The notes beneath the pieces are model-generated. The model had not been told where the DNA came from, searched no databases, and saw nothing but the letters and a program-made list of their open reading frames with translations. The position numbers and the translations under genes were made by a program. This document shows positions 41,001 to 50,297 of a stretch of 64,000 bases of DNA, piece after piece; within the stretch, counting starts at the first letter, position 1; each line of letters begins with the position of its first letter. This stretch comes from Changchengzhania lutea (GTDB lineage Bacteria > Bacteroidota > Bacteroidia > Flavobacteriales > Flavobacteriaceae), in the NCBI RefSeq assembly GCF_006974145.1, contig NZ_CP039456.1, positions 2,604,499 to 2,668,498 of the forward strand. The letters run 5' to 3'.

Positions 41001-41335
41001 TGTCAAATCCACATACATCAAAAATAGAGCTTACAGTTGAATTGGATGATAACAAGGTGCCAGAAACATTACATTGGACCGCACAAGATGGCGGTATCAC
41101 AAATGAAGAAGCTAAAGCCATGATGCTTTCTGTTTGGGATGCAAAATCGCAAGAAACCCTGCGCATTGATTTGTGGACAAAAGATATGCCAGTTGATGAA
41201 ATGAAAGTCTTTTTTCATCAAACTTTGGTGGCTATGAGCGATACATTTAATCGCGCTACACAAGACGAAAAAATGACCGCAACCATGAAAGATTTTTGTG
41301 ATTATTTCGCAGATAAATTAGAGTTGAAAAAGTAG
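41000..41335 (+). CDS. gldC: Gliding motility protein GldC
   Basis: The 111-residue soluble protein has MSNPHTSKIELTVELDDNKVPETLHWTAQDGGITNEEAKAMMLSVWDAKSQETLRIDLWTKDMPVDEMKVFFHQTL, the compact form conserved in Flavobacteriia. It enhances gliding and is always found after gldB. It is translationally coupled to gldB by TAATG. The gene ends 5 bases before the convergent rodA stop. Confidence 0.93.
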   Translation: MSNPHTSKIELTVELDDNKVPETLHWTAQDGGITNEEAKAMMLSVWDAKSQETLRIDLWTKDMPVDEMKVFFHQTLVAMSDTFNRATQDEKMTATMKDFCDYFADKLELKK

Positions 41336-41340
41336 AAAAG

Positions 41341-42618
41341 CTACCACTCATTAATTTTGTTCGAATCTAACTTTACAAAAATAAAGAGTAAAATAGTAAA
41401 TCCCCATAGTCCTGAACCGCCATAACTAAAGAATGGAAGCGGGATGCCTACTGTTGGAATGAGTCCCATGACCATACCAATATTGATTAGGAAATGCAAG
41501 AATAAAATGGACGCTACGGAATAGCCGTAAACGCGACTGAATTGTGATTTTTGCGATTCTGCCAGATGCAGTACACGAATTAAAAGCAAAACAAAAACGA
41601 TGACCACAACTGCGCTACCTAGAAATCCCCATTCTTCTCCAACCGTACTAAATATATAATCGGTGTGCTGCTCAGGTACAAATTTACCTGTAGTACGGGT
41701 TCCTTCCATAAAACCTTTGCCAGTGATGCCACCGGAACCGATTGCCTTTTCAGATTCATTTAAATTATAGGCCGTAGTTTTCTTTATAAATTCTAGTTTT
41801 TCAGGATCTTTCTCTAATCGTAACCATAAACTAATACGGTCTTTCTGATGGGGTTGTAAAACACTTTCATAAAAGAATTTTATACCAAAGGCAATAGCAA
41901 TAGCAGCCATAAATACAACTACAGACCGAAGTAAAGGTGCTTTTTTTTTATTAAAAAACCGATAACCAAAAATAAGTAGAAAAGCTACAATTACAGAAAT
42001 CATAACATCATACTTTAAAGCGCTCACGGCTATAATTATCAGTAAGATGACTGTGTTTAAATAACTTTGCGGAAGCCCTTCCCTGTACAGTACAAAAAAG
42101 AAGGATGCATAAACGATAGTGCTCCCGGCATCGTTTTGCAAAAGAATTAAAATTGCAGGTATGATAATTATAATAAATGTTTTTATCTGATCTTTAAAGT
42201 TCTTAATGTTGGTATTTAAATCGCTTATGTATTTCGCTACTGCAAGTGCTGTGGCAGCCTTGGCAAACTCACTTGGTTGGAATGTCATACCGCCAATGGC
42301 GTACCATGACGTGGCGCCATTTACATTTTTACCAAATATAAATAACCCAACTAAGGACAGCATAGAGATTATATAAATGACGCTTGAAAACCGTTCATAA
42401 AACTTAGTGTCAATGGATAGTATAACGACGATTAGCCCAAAGGTTAACAATATAAAAATGAGTTGCTTGCCGTAAGGTTCAGAGAGATTAAAATAGTTGA
42501 TATCTCCGCCAGAATAGGATGCCGACATGATATTTAGCCAACCAAAGCCAACTAATAATAAAAAAAGAAAAATGGTAATCCAGTCGAATTTAAAATGTTT
42601 GTCAGTTTCTCTTAGCAT
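41341..42618 (-). CDS. rodA: Rod shape-determining protein RodA (SEDS glycosyltransferase)
   Basis: The 425-residue integral membrane protein has about ten hydrophobic segments and polymerises peptidoglycan from lipid II together with PBP2. The SEDS markers seen are FQPSEFAKAATALAVAKYIS (about residues 111-130), LLQNDAGSTIVYASFFFVL (about 158-176), KGFMEGTRTTGKFVPEQHTDYIFSTVGEEWGFLGS (about 300-334), and the C-terminal GIPLPFFSYGGSGLW. The start abuts the PBP2 stop with a one-base overlap. It is the last gene of the cell-shape operon. Confidence 0.95.
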   Translation of the reverse strand: MLRETDKHFKFDWITIFLFLLLVGFGWLNIMSASYSGGDINYFNLSEPYGKQLIFILLTFGLIVVILSIDTKFYERFSSVIYIISMLSLVGLFIFGKNVNGATSWYAIGGMTFQPSEFAKAATALAVAKYISDLNTNIKNFKDQIKTFIIIIIPAILILLQNDAGSTIVYASFFFVLYREGLPQSYLNTVILLIIIAVSALKYDVMISVIVAFLLIFGYRFFNKKKAPLLRSVVVFMAAIAIAFGIKFFYESVLQPHQKDRISLWLRLEKDPEKLEFIKKTTAYNLNESEKAIGSGGITGKGFMEGTRTTGKFVPEQHTDYIFSTVGEEWGFLGSAVVVIVFVLLLIRVLHLAESQKSQFSRVYGYSVASILFLHFLINIGMVMGLIPTVGIPLPFFSYGGSGLWGFTILLFIFVKLDSNKINEW

Positions 42619-44477
42619 TAATAATTGATTCTAAAAGGTTCTCCAGAATAAGGTTTTGCGTATTCTTCTTCCAAACTTTTCTCCATAACTAACTTTTCCA
42701 TATACTTTAAGGATACCTCTCCTTTAATGTATTTTTCAATCATCAAACTGGTAATCCTACCTGCCCAACGTGCACCATAATACCCGTTTTCAACAAAAAC
42801 GGCAATGGCTATCTTAGGATTGTCCTTTGGAGCAAAAGCTATAAATATAGAATGATCTGTAAGTTGCGTTCTCACACTGTCAATTTTAGTAAAATTTTCA
42901 GCCGTACCAGTTTTTCCACAAATTTCTATTCCAGGAACTTGTAAAAAATGAGCCGTTCCTTTGTTATAAACATCATAAAGGCCTTGGACTACTGGTTCAA
43001 AATGTTGTTTGTCTATGCTGGTATATTTAGGTGTTGTATATTTTAAATCTAGTTTTTGGTTTTCAATAGTTTTAATAATATGGGGTGTATAGTAATGTCC
43101 TCGATTTGCGATAGCCGCGGTCATATTTGCCAATTGAATTGGGGTCACAAGAACTTCACCTTGGCCAATAGCATTGGAGATTATGGTGGTTGCCCCCCAT
43201 CTAAAATCTGGATACCATTTGTTATAATAATCGCCATCTGGGATATTGCCTTTTTTTCCAATAGGCAAATCATAACCTAAAAAATCACCTAGACCGAAAC
43301 TTTTAATATGATCGCTCCATGTATTCATGGCGGTATAGGCGTCTCCATCTTTATCAATAGTTTTCCTAAAGGCGTTTGCAAAATAGGAGTTACATGATTT
43401 TGCAATCCCCAAGTTTAAATTACGCTTTCCGCCACCGCAGTGGCAACCCATCGGTTTTCTTCCTCCATAATGATAGGCTCCTGTACAAAAAACGGTTGTG
43501 TTAGGTGTAATGGCATTTTCTTGAAGGGCTGTTAAAGCAATTAAGGCTTTAAAAGGTGACCCAGGTTCATGCATTCTCAAAAGACCTCTATCAATAAGTG
43601 GTGTGCTAATGGTGTCAGTATAAAGTTTTGTATAGTTTTTAGATCGCTTTCTGCCCACCAGTAAATTAGGATTGTATGTGGGTGCGGATACTAATGTTAA
43701 AATTTCACCCGTAGCTGGTTCTATGGCAACAATTCCACCGCGTTTATTTTGCATTAAAAGTTCACCATAGGCCTGTAATTCTGCATCAATGGTAATAGTA
43801 ATATCTTTTCCTTGAACTGGAATGGTATCAAACTTTCCGTCTTTATAGGGCCCAATATTTCTATTGAATCTATCTTTTTGTATAAATTTAATGCCTTTAG
43901 TGCCTCTCAATTCCTTTTCGTAAGAGAGTTCTACCCCTTGTTTTCCGATAAGATCTCCTCTTTTATAATAGGCATTTTTATCAACCGTGGCTTGATTAAC
44001 TTCGGCAATAAAACCTAAAACATTTGCACCAATTGAAGTTTGGTATTCCCTTAAAGAACGTTTCTGGATATAAAACCCTTCGAACTTCCGCATTTTTTCC
44101 TGAAGCACAGCATAATCTTCCTTAGAAAGATGCGATACAAAAACGGAGGGTAATCGCGGAGAATAATGTCTGGCTTTATTATATTGTTTTAAGAACTGTT
44201 CTTTGTCAATATGCAACAGGGAGCAAAACTCTAAAGTGTCTAGGGCTTTGACTTCACGAGGAATGACCATGACATCATAGGAAGGTTGGTTTGCTACTAG
44301 AAGCTCACCATTTCTGTCATAAACAAAGCCGCGCTTCGGGTAATCATATACTTTTCTAATAGCATTGTCTTCAAACAAACTCTGGGTGTTTGGAGAATAG
44401 ACTTGCAAGTAAAATAGTCTTGATAAAAACAAAAGACCAACAAGAATAATAGTTATGAAAAGTAAAAATTGTCTCAT
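42618..44477 (-). CDS. mrdA: Penicillin-binding protein 2 (transpeptidase)
   Basis: The 619-residue protein has an N-terminal membrane anchor (about residues 4-24), a dimerisation region (RKVYDYPKRGFVYDRNGELLVANQPSYDV) and a transpeptidase domain. Active-site motifs are Ser307-x-x-Lys310 (EPGSPFKAL), SCN (AKSCNSYF, about 365) and KTGT (CGKTGTAE, about 520). It crosslinks peptidoglycan for cell elongation in the periplasm and partners with RodA. It overlaps rodA by 1 base and mreD by 4 bases. Confidence 0.95.
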   Translation of the reverse strand: MRQFLLFITIILVGLLFLSRLFYLQVYSPNTQSLFEDNAIRKVYDYPKRGFVYDRNGELLVANQPSYDVMVIPREVKALDTLEFCSLLHIDKEQFLKQYNKARHYSPRLPSVFVSHLSKEDYAVLQEKMRKFEGFYIQKRSLREYQTSIGANVLGFIAEVNQATVDKNAYYKRGDLIGKQGVELSYEKELRGTKGIKFIQKDRFNRNIGPYKDGKFDTIPVQGKDITITIDAELQAYGELLMQNKRGGIVAIEPATGEILTLVSAPTYNPNLLVGRKRSKNYTKLYTDTISTPLIDRGLLRMHEPGSPFKALIALTALQENAITPNTTVFCTGAYHYGGRKPMGCHCGGGKRNLNLGIAKSCNSYFANAFRKTIDKDGDAYTAMNTWSDHIKSFGLGDFLGYDLPIGKKGNIPDGDYYNKWYPDFRWGATTIISNAIGQGEVLVTPIQLANMTAAIANRGHYYTPHIIKTIENQKLDLKYTTPKYTSIDKQHFEPVVQGLYDVYNKGTAHFLQVPGIEICGKTGTAENFTKIDSVRTQLTDHSIFIAFAPKDNPKIAIAVFVENGYYGARWAGRITSLMIEKYIKGEVSLKYMEKLVMEKSLEEEYAKPYSGEPFRINY

Positions 44478-44980
44478 CGTTTTTTCTTACTAAAAATAGT
44501 AGTTAGTAGTATACAAAGTAAAATAGTGAATATACCTGAAAATAACGTTTTTTGTAACACTAAAATTATCCTAGACATATTAAAAATTTCTAAAGAAAAT
44601 AGGACAAGATGATGCAATAGGGTTAATATGGTGAAATAGGTCAGTTTAGATCCGAATTCTAAATTATGGAACTTTACGGTCTGGTTTTCATATTGAACTC
44701 CAAATGCAAATCTAAGAATAACAGGTCTTGCGTAAGCTATACTAACGGATGCGGCGGCGTGCATCCCTCCAGAATCCTGAAACATATCAATAGCTAATCC
44801 TAATAAAAAACTCAAGATCAGAAACGTTGAACGGTCATTCTTGATGGGAAAAAGAATGATAAAAAGGATGTAAATATATGGGTTGATATAACCCAAAAAG
44901 TTAATATGGTTGAATATGAGTACTTGAAAAAGCAGTAGAAAAAAAAATCGAATGGTATGTATAGAGATAATGTTATTCAT
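44474..44980 (-). CDS. mreD: Rod shape-determining protein MreD
   Basis: The 168-residue, five-to-six-helix membrane protein has MreD-like pattern PYIYILFIILFPIKNDRSTFLILSFLLGLAIDMFQDSGGMHAAAS. It is poorly conserved in sequence, so position matters: it overlaps mreC by 8 bases and mrdA by 4, the standard order. It is a scaffold part of the elongation machine. Confidence 0.9.
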   Translation of the reverse strand: MNNIISIHTIRFFFLLLFQVLIFNHINFLGYINPYIYILFIILFPIKNDRSTFLILSFLLGLAIDMFQDSGGMHAAASVSIAYARPVILRFAFGVQYENQTVKFHNLEFGSKLTYFTILTLLHHLVLFSLEIFNMSRIILVLQKTLFSGIFTILLCILLTTIFSKKKR

Positions 44981-45785
44981 TCAATAAAGTATTTATCTCT
45001 GGACTATTTTTGTTTTCAATAATTTGAATGTGCTCCAAATTAGTCATATCATTAAAAAGCTTTAAATTAATGGTGTAGTAATTTTCGGCTTCACCTAAAT
45101 TAAAATTAGCCACAGTACCTACTGGAATACCTTTAGGAAATATGGAAGATCGGCCAGAAGTAACAATAGTATCTCCAGTTTTTAGGGGTGCTATTTTAGG
45201 AATATCTGTTAATTGTGCATATGCCGTACTGTTGCCATCCCATGTGAGCGTACCAAAATGGTTTGTTTTTTGTAACTGTGCACTAATCTTACTGGTTGTA
45301 TTTAAAACAGAAATTACCGTTGCGTAATTATTACTTACGTTATTGATAATACCAACAATGCCTTTGCTGGTAATAACACCAAAATCTTCATTTATACTAT
45401 CATGACGCCCTTTGTTTATAAGTAAAATATTGGCTGAGGCACTGTAACTATTCCTAATAATTTTAGCAGTGCTAAACTGATAATTTTCGCCATAGGAAGC
45501 TGTATCGATATAAGTAGAATCTTGGTCACGTCCAGAATTATATACGATGGCCTTTAAGCGCTTGTTTTCTTCGGAAAGCATCTCGTTTTGAGATTTTAAA
45601 CTAAAATATGATGTAAAACCATTTAAGGAATTGTAAATGCCACCACTTAAAAAATTAGCCGAATTGATAAATTTACTTTTATGGTAGGAATGCGACTGAA
45701 TGGTAAAAAAAACACCCAAAGAAAATAGCAACAAGAACAACAAAAAAGATTTGTTTCTTATTATGAAATTAATAATCTGTTGCAT
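44973..45785 (-). CDS. mreC: Rod shape-determining protein MreC
   Basis: The 270-residue protein has one N-terminal membrane helix (about residues 10-28), a periplasmic coiled coil (LKSQNEMLSEENKRLKAIVYN, about 63-83) and a two-domain beta fold with ANILLINKGRHDSINEDFGVITSKGIVGIINNVSNNYATVISVL. The DTIVTSGRSSIFPKGIPVGTV stretch (about 203-223) is conserved. It links MreB to the periplasmic synthesis enzymes and lies between mreB and mreD. Confidence 0.93.
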   Translation of the reverse strand: MQQIINFIIRNKSFLLFLLLFSLGVFFTIQSHSYHKSKFINSANFLSGGIYNSLNGFTSYFSLKSQNEMLSEENKRLKAIVYNSGRDQDSTYIDTASYGENYQFSTAKIIRNSYSASANILLINKGRHDSINEDFGVITSKGIVGIINNVSNNYATVISVLNTTSKISAQLQKTNHFGTLTWDGNSTAYAQLTDIPKIAPLKTGDTIVTSGRSSIFPKGIPVGTVANFNLGEAENYYTINLKLFNDMTNLEHIQIIENKNSPEINTLLNE

Positions 45786-45810
45786 GAGTTATGGGACTGT
45801 TTAGTCTTTG

Positions 45811-46839
45811 TTACTTAATCAATACACTCTTGTATTTAGGTAGGTTTTTAAGTGTAATTCCTGTACCTCTAACAACGGCTCTTAATGGGTCTTCTGCAAT
45901 ATAAACCGGCAAGTCTGTTTTTTGGGATAATCGTTTATCCAGTCCGCGTAACATAGACCCACCACCTGCTAAATAAATACCGGTATTATAGATATCGGCA
46001 GCTAATTCTGGAGGCGTTTGTGAAAGCGTTTCCATAACCGCATCTTCAATACGAAGAATCGATTTATCTAATGCCTTTGCTATTTCTCTATATGAGATTT
46101 GAACTTGTTTTGGTTTTCCTGTTAGTAAATCACGCCCTTGAACACTCATGTCTTCTGGAGGTAATTCTAAATCTTCAGTAGCAGCACCAATTTGGATTTT
46201 TATCTTTTCAGCAGTACGTTCACCAACATATAAATTGTGTTGGGTACGCATGTAATAAACAATATCGTTAGTAAATACGTCTCCCGCAATTTTAACAGAT
46301 TTATCACAGACAATGCCACCAAGCGCAATGACTGCAATTTCAGTTGTACCACCACCTATATCCACGACCATGTTTCCTTTGGGTTGCATAATATCTACAC
46401 CAATACCAATGGCCGCAGCCATAGGTTCATGTATTAAGTACACTTCTTTACCATTAACACGTTCTGCACTTTCCTTAACAGCACGCATCTCCACCTCTGT
46501 AATCCCTGAAGGAATACAAATGACCATGCGTAAAGCTGGTGTAAAAAACTTCTTTTTTAATGCGGGAATGTTTCTAATGAACATACTTATCATCTGCTCT
46601 GAAGCATCGAAATCTGCAATAACACCGTCCTTTAACGGGCGAATGGTTTTGATGTTCTCATGGGTTTTTCCTTGCATTAAACTGGCTTCTTGACCAACGG
46701 CAATAATTTTGCCAGAGACCCTATCTCTAGCAACTATAGAAGGCGCATCAACAACGACCTTGTCATTGTGAATAATAAGCGTATTGGCAGTACCTAAATC
46801 TATTGCAATATCTTCTGTCAGGAAGTCAAAAAATCCCAT
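45811..46839 (-). CDS. mreB: Rod shape-determining protein MreB (bacterial actin)
   Basis: The 342-residue actin-like ATPase forms membrane-bound filaments that steer wall elongation. It has IAIDLGTANTLIIH (about residues 11-24), the phosphate 2 motif NMVVDIGGGTTEIAVIALGG (about 155-174), the adenosine region TGIYLAGGGSMLRGLD (about 287-302), and EPMAAAIGIG (about 137-146). The N-terminal amphipathic segment MGFFDFLTED is suited to membrane binding. It is the first gene of mreB-mreC-mreD-mrdA-rodA and follows purH by 125 bases. Confidence 0.96.
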   Translation of the reverse strand: MGFFDFLTEDIAIDLGTANTLIIHNDKVVVDAPSIVARDRVSGKIIAVGQEASLMQGKTHENIKTIRPLKDGVIADFDASEQMISMFIRNIPALKKKFFTPALRMVICIPSGITEVEMRAVKESAERVNGKEVYLIHEPMAAAIGIGVDIMQPKGNMVVDIGGGTTEIAVIALGGIVCDKSVKIAGDVFTNDIVYYMRTQHNLYVGERTAEKIKIQIGAATEDLELPPEDMSVQGRDLLTGKPKQVQISYREIAKALDKSILRIEDAVMETLSQTPPELAADIYNTGIYLAGGGSMLRGLDKRLSQKTDLPVYIAEDPLRAVVRGTGITLKNLPKYKSVLIK

Positions 46840-46964
46840 ATGTAATTTGTGGTTTTATAGGTTCAAAAAAAGTAATCTTGTAAATGTAATAAAAGTTGAT
46901 AAATATCTATGTCCTTTGGTCGAAATTCGGATAAATTCTGAATTGATCTAAGGTCAATAATCGT

Positions 46965-48497
46965 TTAATGTTTAAAATGACGTGTTCCAGTCATAACCAT
47001 GCTCAAGTTATTGGCATTGCAAAAATCAATACTAAGCTGATCTTTAATAGAGCCACCCGGTTGAATGACTGCCGAAATTCCTGCATTTTTTGCAATTTCA
47101 ACACAGTCTGGGAACGGAAAAAAAGCATCACTTGCCATAACTGCTCCTTCTAAATCAAATGTAAAGGATTGTGCTTTATGGATGGCTTGATTTAAAGCAT
47201 CAACACGACTGGTTTGTCCTGTTCCGCTAGCGCATAATTGTTTGTTTTTTGCTAAAACGATGGTGTTCGATTTGGTGTGCTTGCAAATTTTTGAAGCAAA
47301 GATTAAGTCATCTAACTCATTTTGTGTTGGTTTATTGTTTGTTACATGTTTTAAACCTTTAGCCGTATCTGTAATAGTATTTCTGTCTTGTACTAAAACA
47401 CCATTTAAACAACTTCTTATATTGGTTTTAGGCATTTCAACGTCATGAATTTCAAGTAAAATTCTGTTCTTTTTGCCTTTTAAAACTTCTAAAGCTTCGG
47501 CAGCAAATGAAGGTGCAATAACCACTTCACAGAATAATTTATGAATCTCTTCAGCGGTATCTAAATCAATTTCTTTGTTGCTAATTAAAACCCCGCCAAA
47601 AGCTGAAACAGGGTCGCCTGCTAGGGCATCAACATAGGCTTGATGAAGCGAGTCACGTTGTGCTAAACCACAGGCGTTATTATGTTTTAAAATAGCAAAA
47701 GTAGGCGCGTCATTTTTAAATTCTAACATGAGGTTTACCGCAGCATCAACATCTAAAAGGTTATTGTAACTTAATTCCTTTCCATGAAGTTTTGTAAAGA
47801 GTTTATCGAAATTTCCGAAGAAAAATCCTTTTTGGTGAGGGTTTTCGCCATACCGTAAAACCTTTCCATTAGTCTCGCTAATCTTTAATACAGCTTCATC
47901 ATGATTTTGATTAAAGTAATTAAAAATAGCTGTGTCATAATGTGAAGATACGTTAAAAGCTTTTCCAGCAAAACGTTTTCTGTCTTCTTCAGAAATACTT
48001 CCGTTGTTTTCAGAAATAAGCTCTAAAAATTCAGCGTAATCATCAACTGAGGACACACAAATCACATCAGCATAATTTTTAGCAGCAGCACGAATTAACG
48101 ATATACCACCAATATCTATTTTTTCAATAATATCTTGTTCACTAGCACCAGAAGCTACCGTTTTTTCAAAGGGGTATAAATCTACAATAACCACGTCAAT
48201 TTGTGGAATGTCATAAGATTCTAACTCGGCTACATCACCAGCATGATTTTGTCTATTTAAAATGCCACCAAATACTTTAGGGTGCAGTGTTTTTACACGG
48301 CCACCTAAAATAGACGGATAGGAGGTCACATCTTCAACAGGGACAACATTGATACCTAAATCATTAATGAATTTTTGAGTTCCGCCTGTAGAATAAATGG
48401 TCACTCCTTGTTCATTTAATTTTTGTACAATAGGTTCTAAACCGTTTTTGCTAAAAACCGAAATTAAAGCCGATTTAATTGTTTTTTGGTTGCTCAT
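46965..48497 (-). CDS. purH: Bifunctional AICAR formyltransferase / IMP cyclohydrolase
   Basis: The 510-residue enzyme performs the last two steps of IMP synthesis. An N-terminal cyclohydrolase (about residues 1-150) shows ALISVFSKNGLEPIVQKLNEQGVTIYSTGGTQKFI and SYPSILGGRVKTLHPKVFGGILNR. The AICAR transformylase (about 200-510) shows LRYGENPHQKG, ILKHNNACGLA, GDPVSAFGGVLISNKEID and ASDAFFPFPDCVEIAKNAGISAVIQPGGSIKD. It is encoded just upstream of mreB, a usual neighbour in Flavobacteriia, and has a TACTTTTG box upstream. Confidence 0.96.
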   Translation of the reverse strand: MSNQKTIKSALISVFSKNGLEPIVQKLNEQGVTIYSTGGTQKFINDLGINVVPVEDVTSYPSILGGRVKTLHPKVFGGILNRQNHAGDVAELESYDIPQIDVVIVDLYPFEKTVASGASEQDIIEKIDIGGISLIRAAAKNYADVICVSSVDDYAEFLELISENNGSISEEDRKRFAGKAFNVSSHYDTAIFNYFNQNHDEAVLKISETNGKVLRYGENPHQKGFFFGNFDKLFTKLHGKELSYNNLLDVDAAVNLMLEFKNDAPTFAILKHNNACGLAQRDSLHQAYVDALAGDPVSAFGGVLISNKEIDLDTAEEIHKLFCEVVIAPSFAAEALEVLKGKKNRILLEIHDVEMPKTNIRSCLNGVLVQDRNTITDTAKGLKHVTNNKPTQNELDDLIFASKICKHTKSNTIVLAKNKQLCASGTGQTSRVDALNQAIHKAQSFTFDLEGAVMASDAFFPFPDCVEIAKNAGISAVIQPGGSIKDQLSIDFCNANNLSMVMTGTRHFKH

Positions 48498-48567
48498 GTT
48501 GTCGTGTTGTTTGTTTAATTTTTAAAAGCCTGAATACTGATTCTAATACAAGGTGGTTTTATGAGTG

Positions 48568-48575
48568 CAAAAGTA
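48568..48575 (-). promoter_or_regulatory. purH: purH promoter -7 box TACTTTTG
   Basis: On the minus strand TACTTTTG matches TAnnTTTG about 71-78 bases upstream of purH. Confidence 0.4.
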
Positions 48576-48654
48576 ATTATTTAATGCAAAAGGAGTTATA
48601 GGGATACTGGAAAAAAAGACTCTTTTTTCAACTAAAAAGGGAAGTTGTTAACAA

Positions 48655-49107
48655 CTATAAAATTTCGGCAACTTTCTGACAAACAAACTCTAAAAACCGT
48701 TCGTCTTTTTCTGAGAAAGGGTGAGGCGTATTGGAGTCGATATCTATTTGACCTATGTTTTCTCCGTCAATAAAAATTGGAATTACAATTTCTGCTTTTA
48801 CGGTAATACTACAGGCAATATAATTATCTTGAGCAGAAACATCTGGCACCACAAAATTCTCATTACTTAGTGCGACTTGCCCACAAATGCCTTTTCCAAA
48901 AGGAATGATGGTATGATCTGTAGGTTCCCCAACGTAAGGCCCTAATTTGAGTTCATTTTTATCGCCATTTTTAAAATAAAAACCTACCCAGTTGTAATAG
49001 GGGATATTTGATTCGAGTAATTCACAAATTTCTAACAAACGCGCATCTACAGATTTACTATTTTTCATAATGCTGTTTACTTGAGTTCTTAGGGGTTCAA
49101 AAGTCAT
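48655..49107 (-). CDS. GAF domain protein related to free methionine-(R)-sulfoxide reductase
   Basis: The 150-residue single GAF domain has YYNWVGFYFKNGDKNELKLGPYVGEPT, IPFGKGICGQVAL, NFVVPDVSAQDNYIACSITVKAEIVIPIF and IGQIDIDSNTPHPFSEKD. This is the layout of fRMsr (YebR type). Two of the three functional cysteines are present (Cys75, Cys99), but the first is replaced by His65. The spacing (10 and 24 residues) otherwise matches the yeast enzyme. It may reduce methionine sulfoxide by a modified mechanism or only bind a ligand. It stands alone. Confidence 0.82.
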   Translation of the reverse strand: MTFEPLRTQVNSIMKNSKSVDARLLEICELLESNIPYYNWVGFYFKNGDKNELKLGPYVGEPTDHTIIPFGKGICGQVALSNENFVVPDVSAQDNYIACSITVKAEIVIPIFIDGENIGQIDIDSNTPHPFSEKDERFLEFVCQKVAEIL

Positions 49108-49124
49108 AACTTAAAAAGTTTTGG

Positions 49125-49132
49125 CAAAAGTA
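49125..49132 (-). promoter_or_regulatory. GAF gene promoter -7 box TACTTTTG
   Basis: TACTTTTG on the minus strand lies 18-25 bases upstream of the GAF gene start. Confidence 0.4.
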
Positions 49133-49198
49133 TTTAAAAAGGTGTAATTTCGATATTCAGTTTTATAAAATTTAACTTAATAAGTTTAGAGCTTACTG

Positions 49199-49750
49199 TT
49201 GAAAACACTTTTATTAAAATATAAGTCTGTTATAAAGTTTATTCTTACTTTTTTGTTGGTGTATATGGTGTTGACCATTCTATACAATCTGTATTTAGAT
49301 GCATCAGACGGGTCGATATACTATCCAGACTATTTTACGCATTTGGTGGCTATTCAAACGGAGTCCTTGTTGAATTCCTTTGGATACCATGCCGTACTCA
49401 TTCCGCATCCAGATGAGCCCTCAATGAAGCTTATTTTAAACGGCACCTATCTGGCGCGAATTATTGAAGGTTGCAATGGCGTGAGCATCATCATTCTATT
49501 TCTATCTTTTATAGTGGCATTTTCAGGGGCATTTAAAACAACCTTGTTTTACATCCTTTCCGGAAGTGTGTTAATTTATGCTGTTAATTTGTTGCGAATT
49601 GTAATTTTAACCATAGGTTTATATCATTATCCAGAACATGCCAACCTGTTACACAATGTTATTTTTCCTGGGATTATTTATGGAATGGTGTTTTTGTTAT
49701 GGATATTTTGGGTCAATCGTTTTTCTAAATTGAATAAAAAGAATGCATAA
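49199..49750 (+). CDS. xrtF: Exosortase family protein XrtF, TTG start
   Basis: The 183-residue multi-helix membrane transpeptidase-like protein has the exosortase triad Cys92 (RIIEGCNGVSI), Arg133 (VNLLRIVIL) and His152 (LLHNVIFPG). Short length and sequence style fit exosortase F of Flavobacteriia. Exosortases process surface proteins with PEP-CTERM-like tails; the substrates of XrtF are not in this window. The frame starts at TTG 49199, which gives a plausible lysine-rich N-terminus before the first helix; a later ATG would cut this helix. It overlaps the next gene by 8 bases. Confidence 0.85.
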   Translation: MKTLLLKYKSVIKFILTFLLVYMVLTILYNLYLDASDGSIYYPDYFTHLVAIQTESLLNSFGYHAVLIPHPDEPSMKLILNGTYLARIIEGCNGVSIIILFLSFIVAFSGAFKTTLFYILSGSVLIYAVNLLRIVILTIGLYHYPEHANLLHNVIFPGIIYGMVFLLWIFWVNRFSKLNKKNA

Positions 49751-50171
49751 AACCACCACATACATAGGCGTCTTTTTGTTGTTCATTTTGCTGATCCTTA
49801 TTCGGTTTTTCGAAAATGAGTTATTCTACGATCCGTATTTGATATTCTTCCAAAATGACTATCTATATATAGATAGTCCACGACGGGAAGTTTTTAAGGT
49901 CACTGCGTTTACTACGCTTCGGTATGCGATGAACACCATTATTTCATTGGGTATATTATATCTATTCTTTAAGGATAAAAGTGTTATCAAATTTTCAGCA
50001 ATCATCTATAGTGTTGCTTTTGCTGTGTTAATTTTACTGTATCTGTATTTTGTAAGCAACCCCAAACAAGAACAATATTATTTGTTTTTTAATATGAGGC
50101 GTTTTCTCATTCAGCCTATTATTTTAATACTTTTATTACCCGCATTTTATTATCATAAACTTAAAAACTAG
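49743..50171 (+). CDS. Exosortase F system-associated membrane protein
   Basis: The 142-residue protein has four predicted membrane helices (about residues 6-22, 55-75, 81-104 and 118-137). Conserved parts include IRFFENELFYDPYLIFFQNDYLYIDSP and FNMRRFLIQPIILILLLPAFYY, the pattern of the small protein that always follows xrtF. Its start lies within xrtF, implying coupled translation. The biochemical role is not known; it may be a chaperone or partner of the sorting enzyme. Confidence 0.82.
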   Translation: MHKTTTYIGVFLLFILLILIRFFENELFYDPYLIFFQNDYLYIDSPRREVFKVTAFTTLRYAMNTIISLGILYLFFKDKSVIKFSAIIYSVAFAVLILLYLYFVSNPKQEQYYLFFNMRRFLIQPIILILLLPAFYYHKLKN

Positions 50172-50297
50172 GTGTTAATCACTTAATAAAAGAGGAATTG
50201 ACCAATCAAGTTGATTAACTTAATGTTACTTAAAAAATGGAATTTAGAGTCTTAATCATTATTTATATTGGACTTTTTGTAATGCGCTATAATATTT

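Noticed and set aside
46313-46693. 126-codon ORF antisense to mreB
   Set aside because: Composition reflects the mreB frame on the other strand; no domain and no start context.
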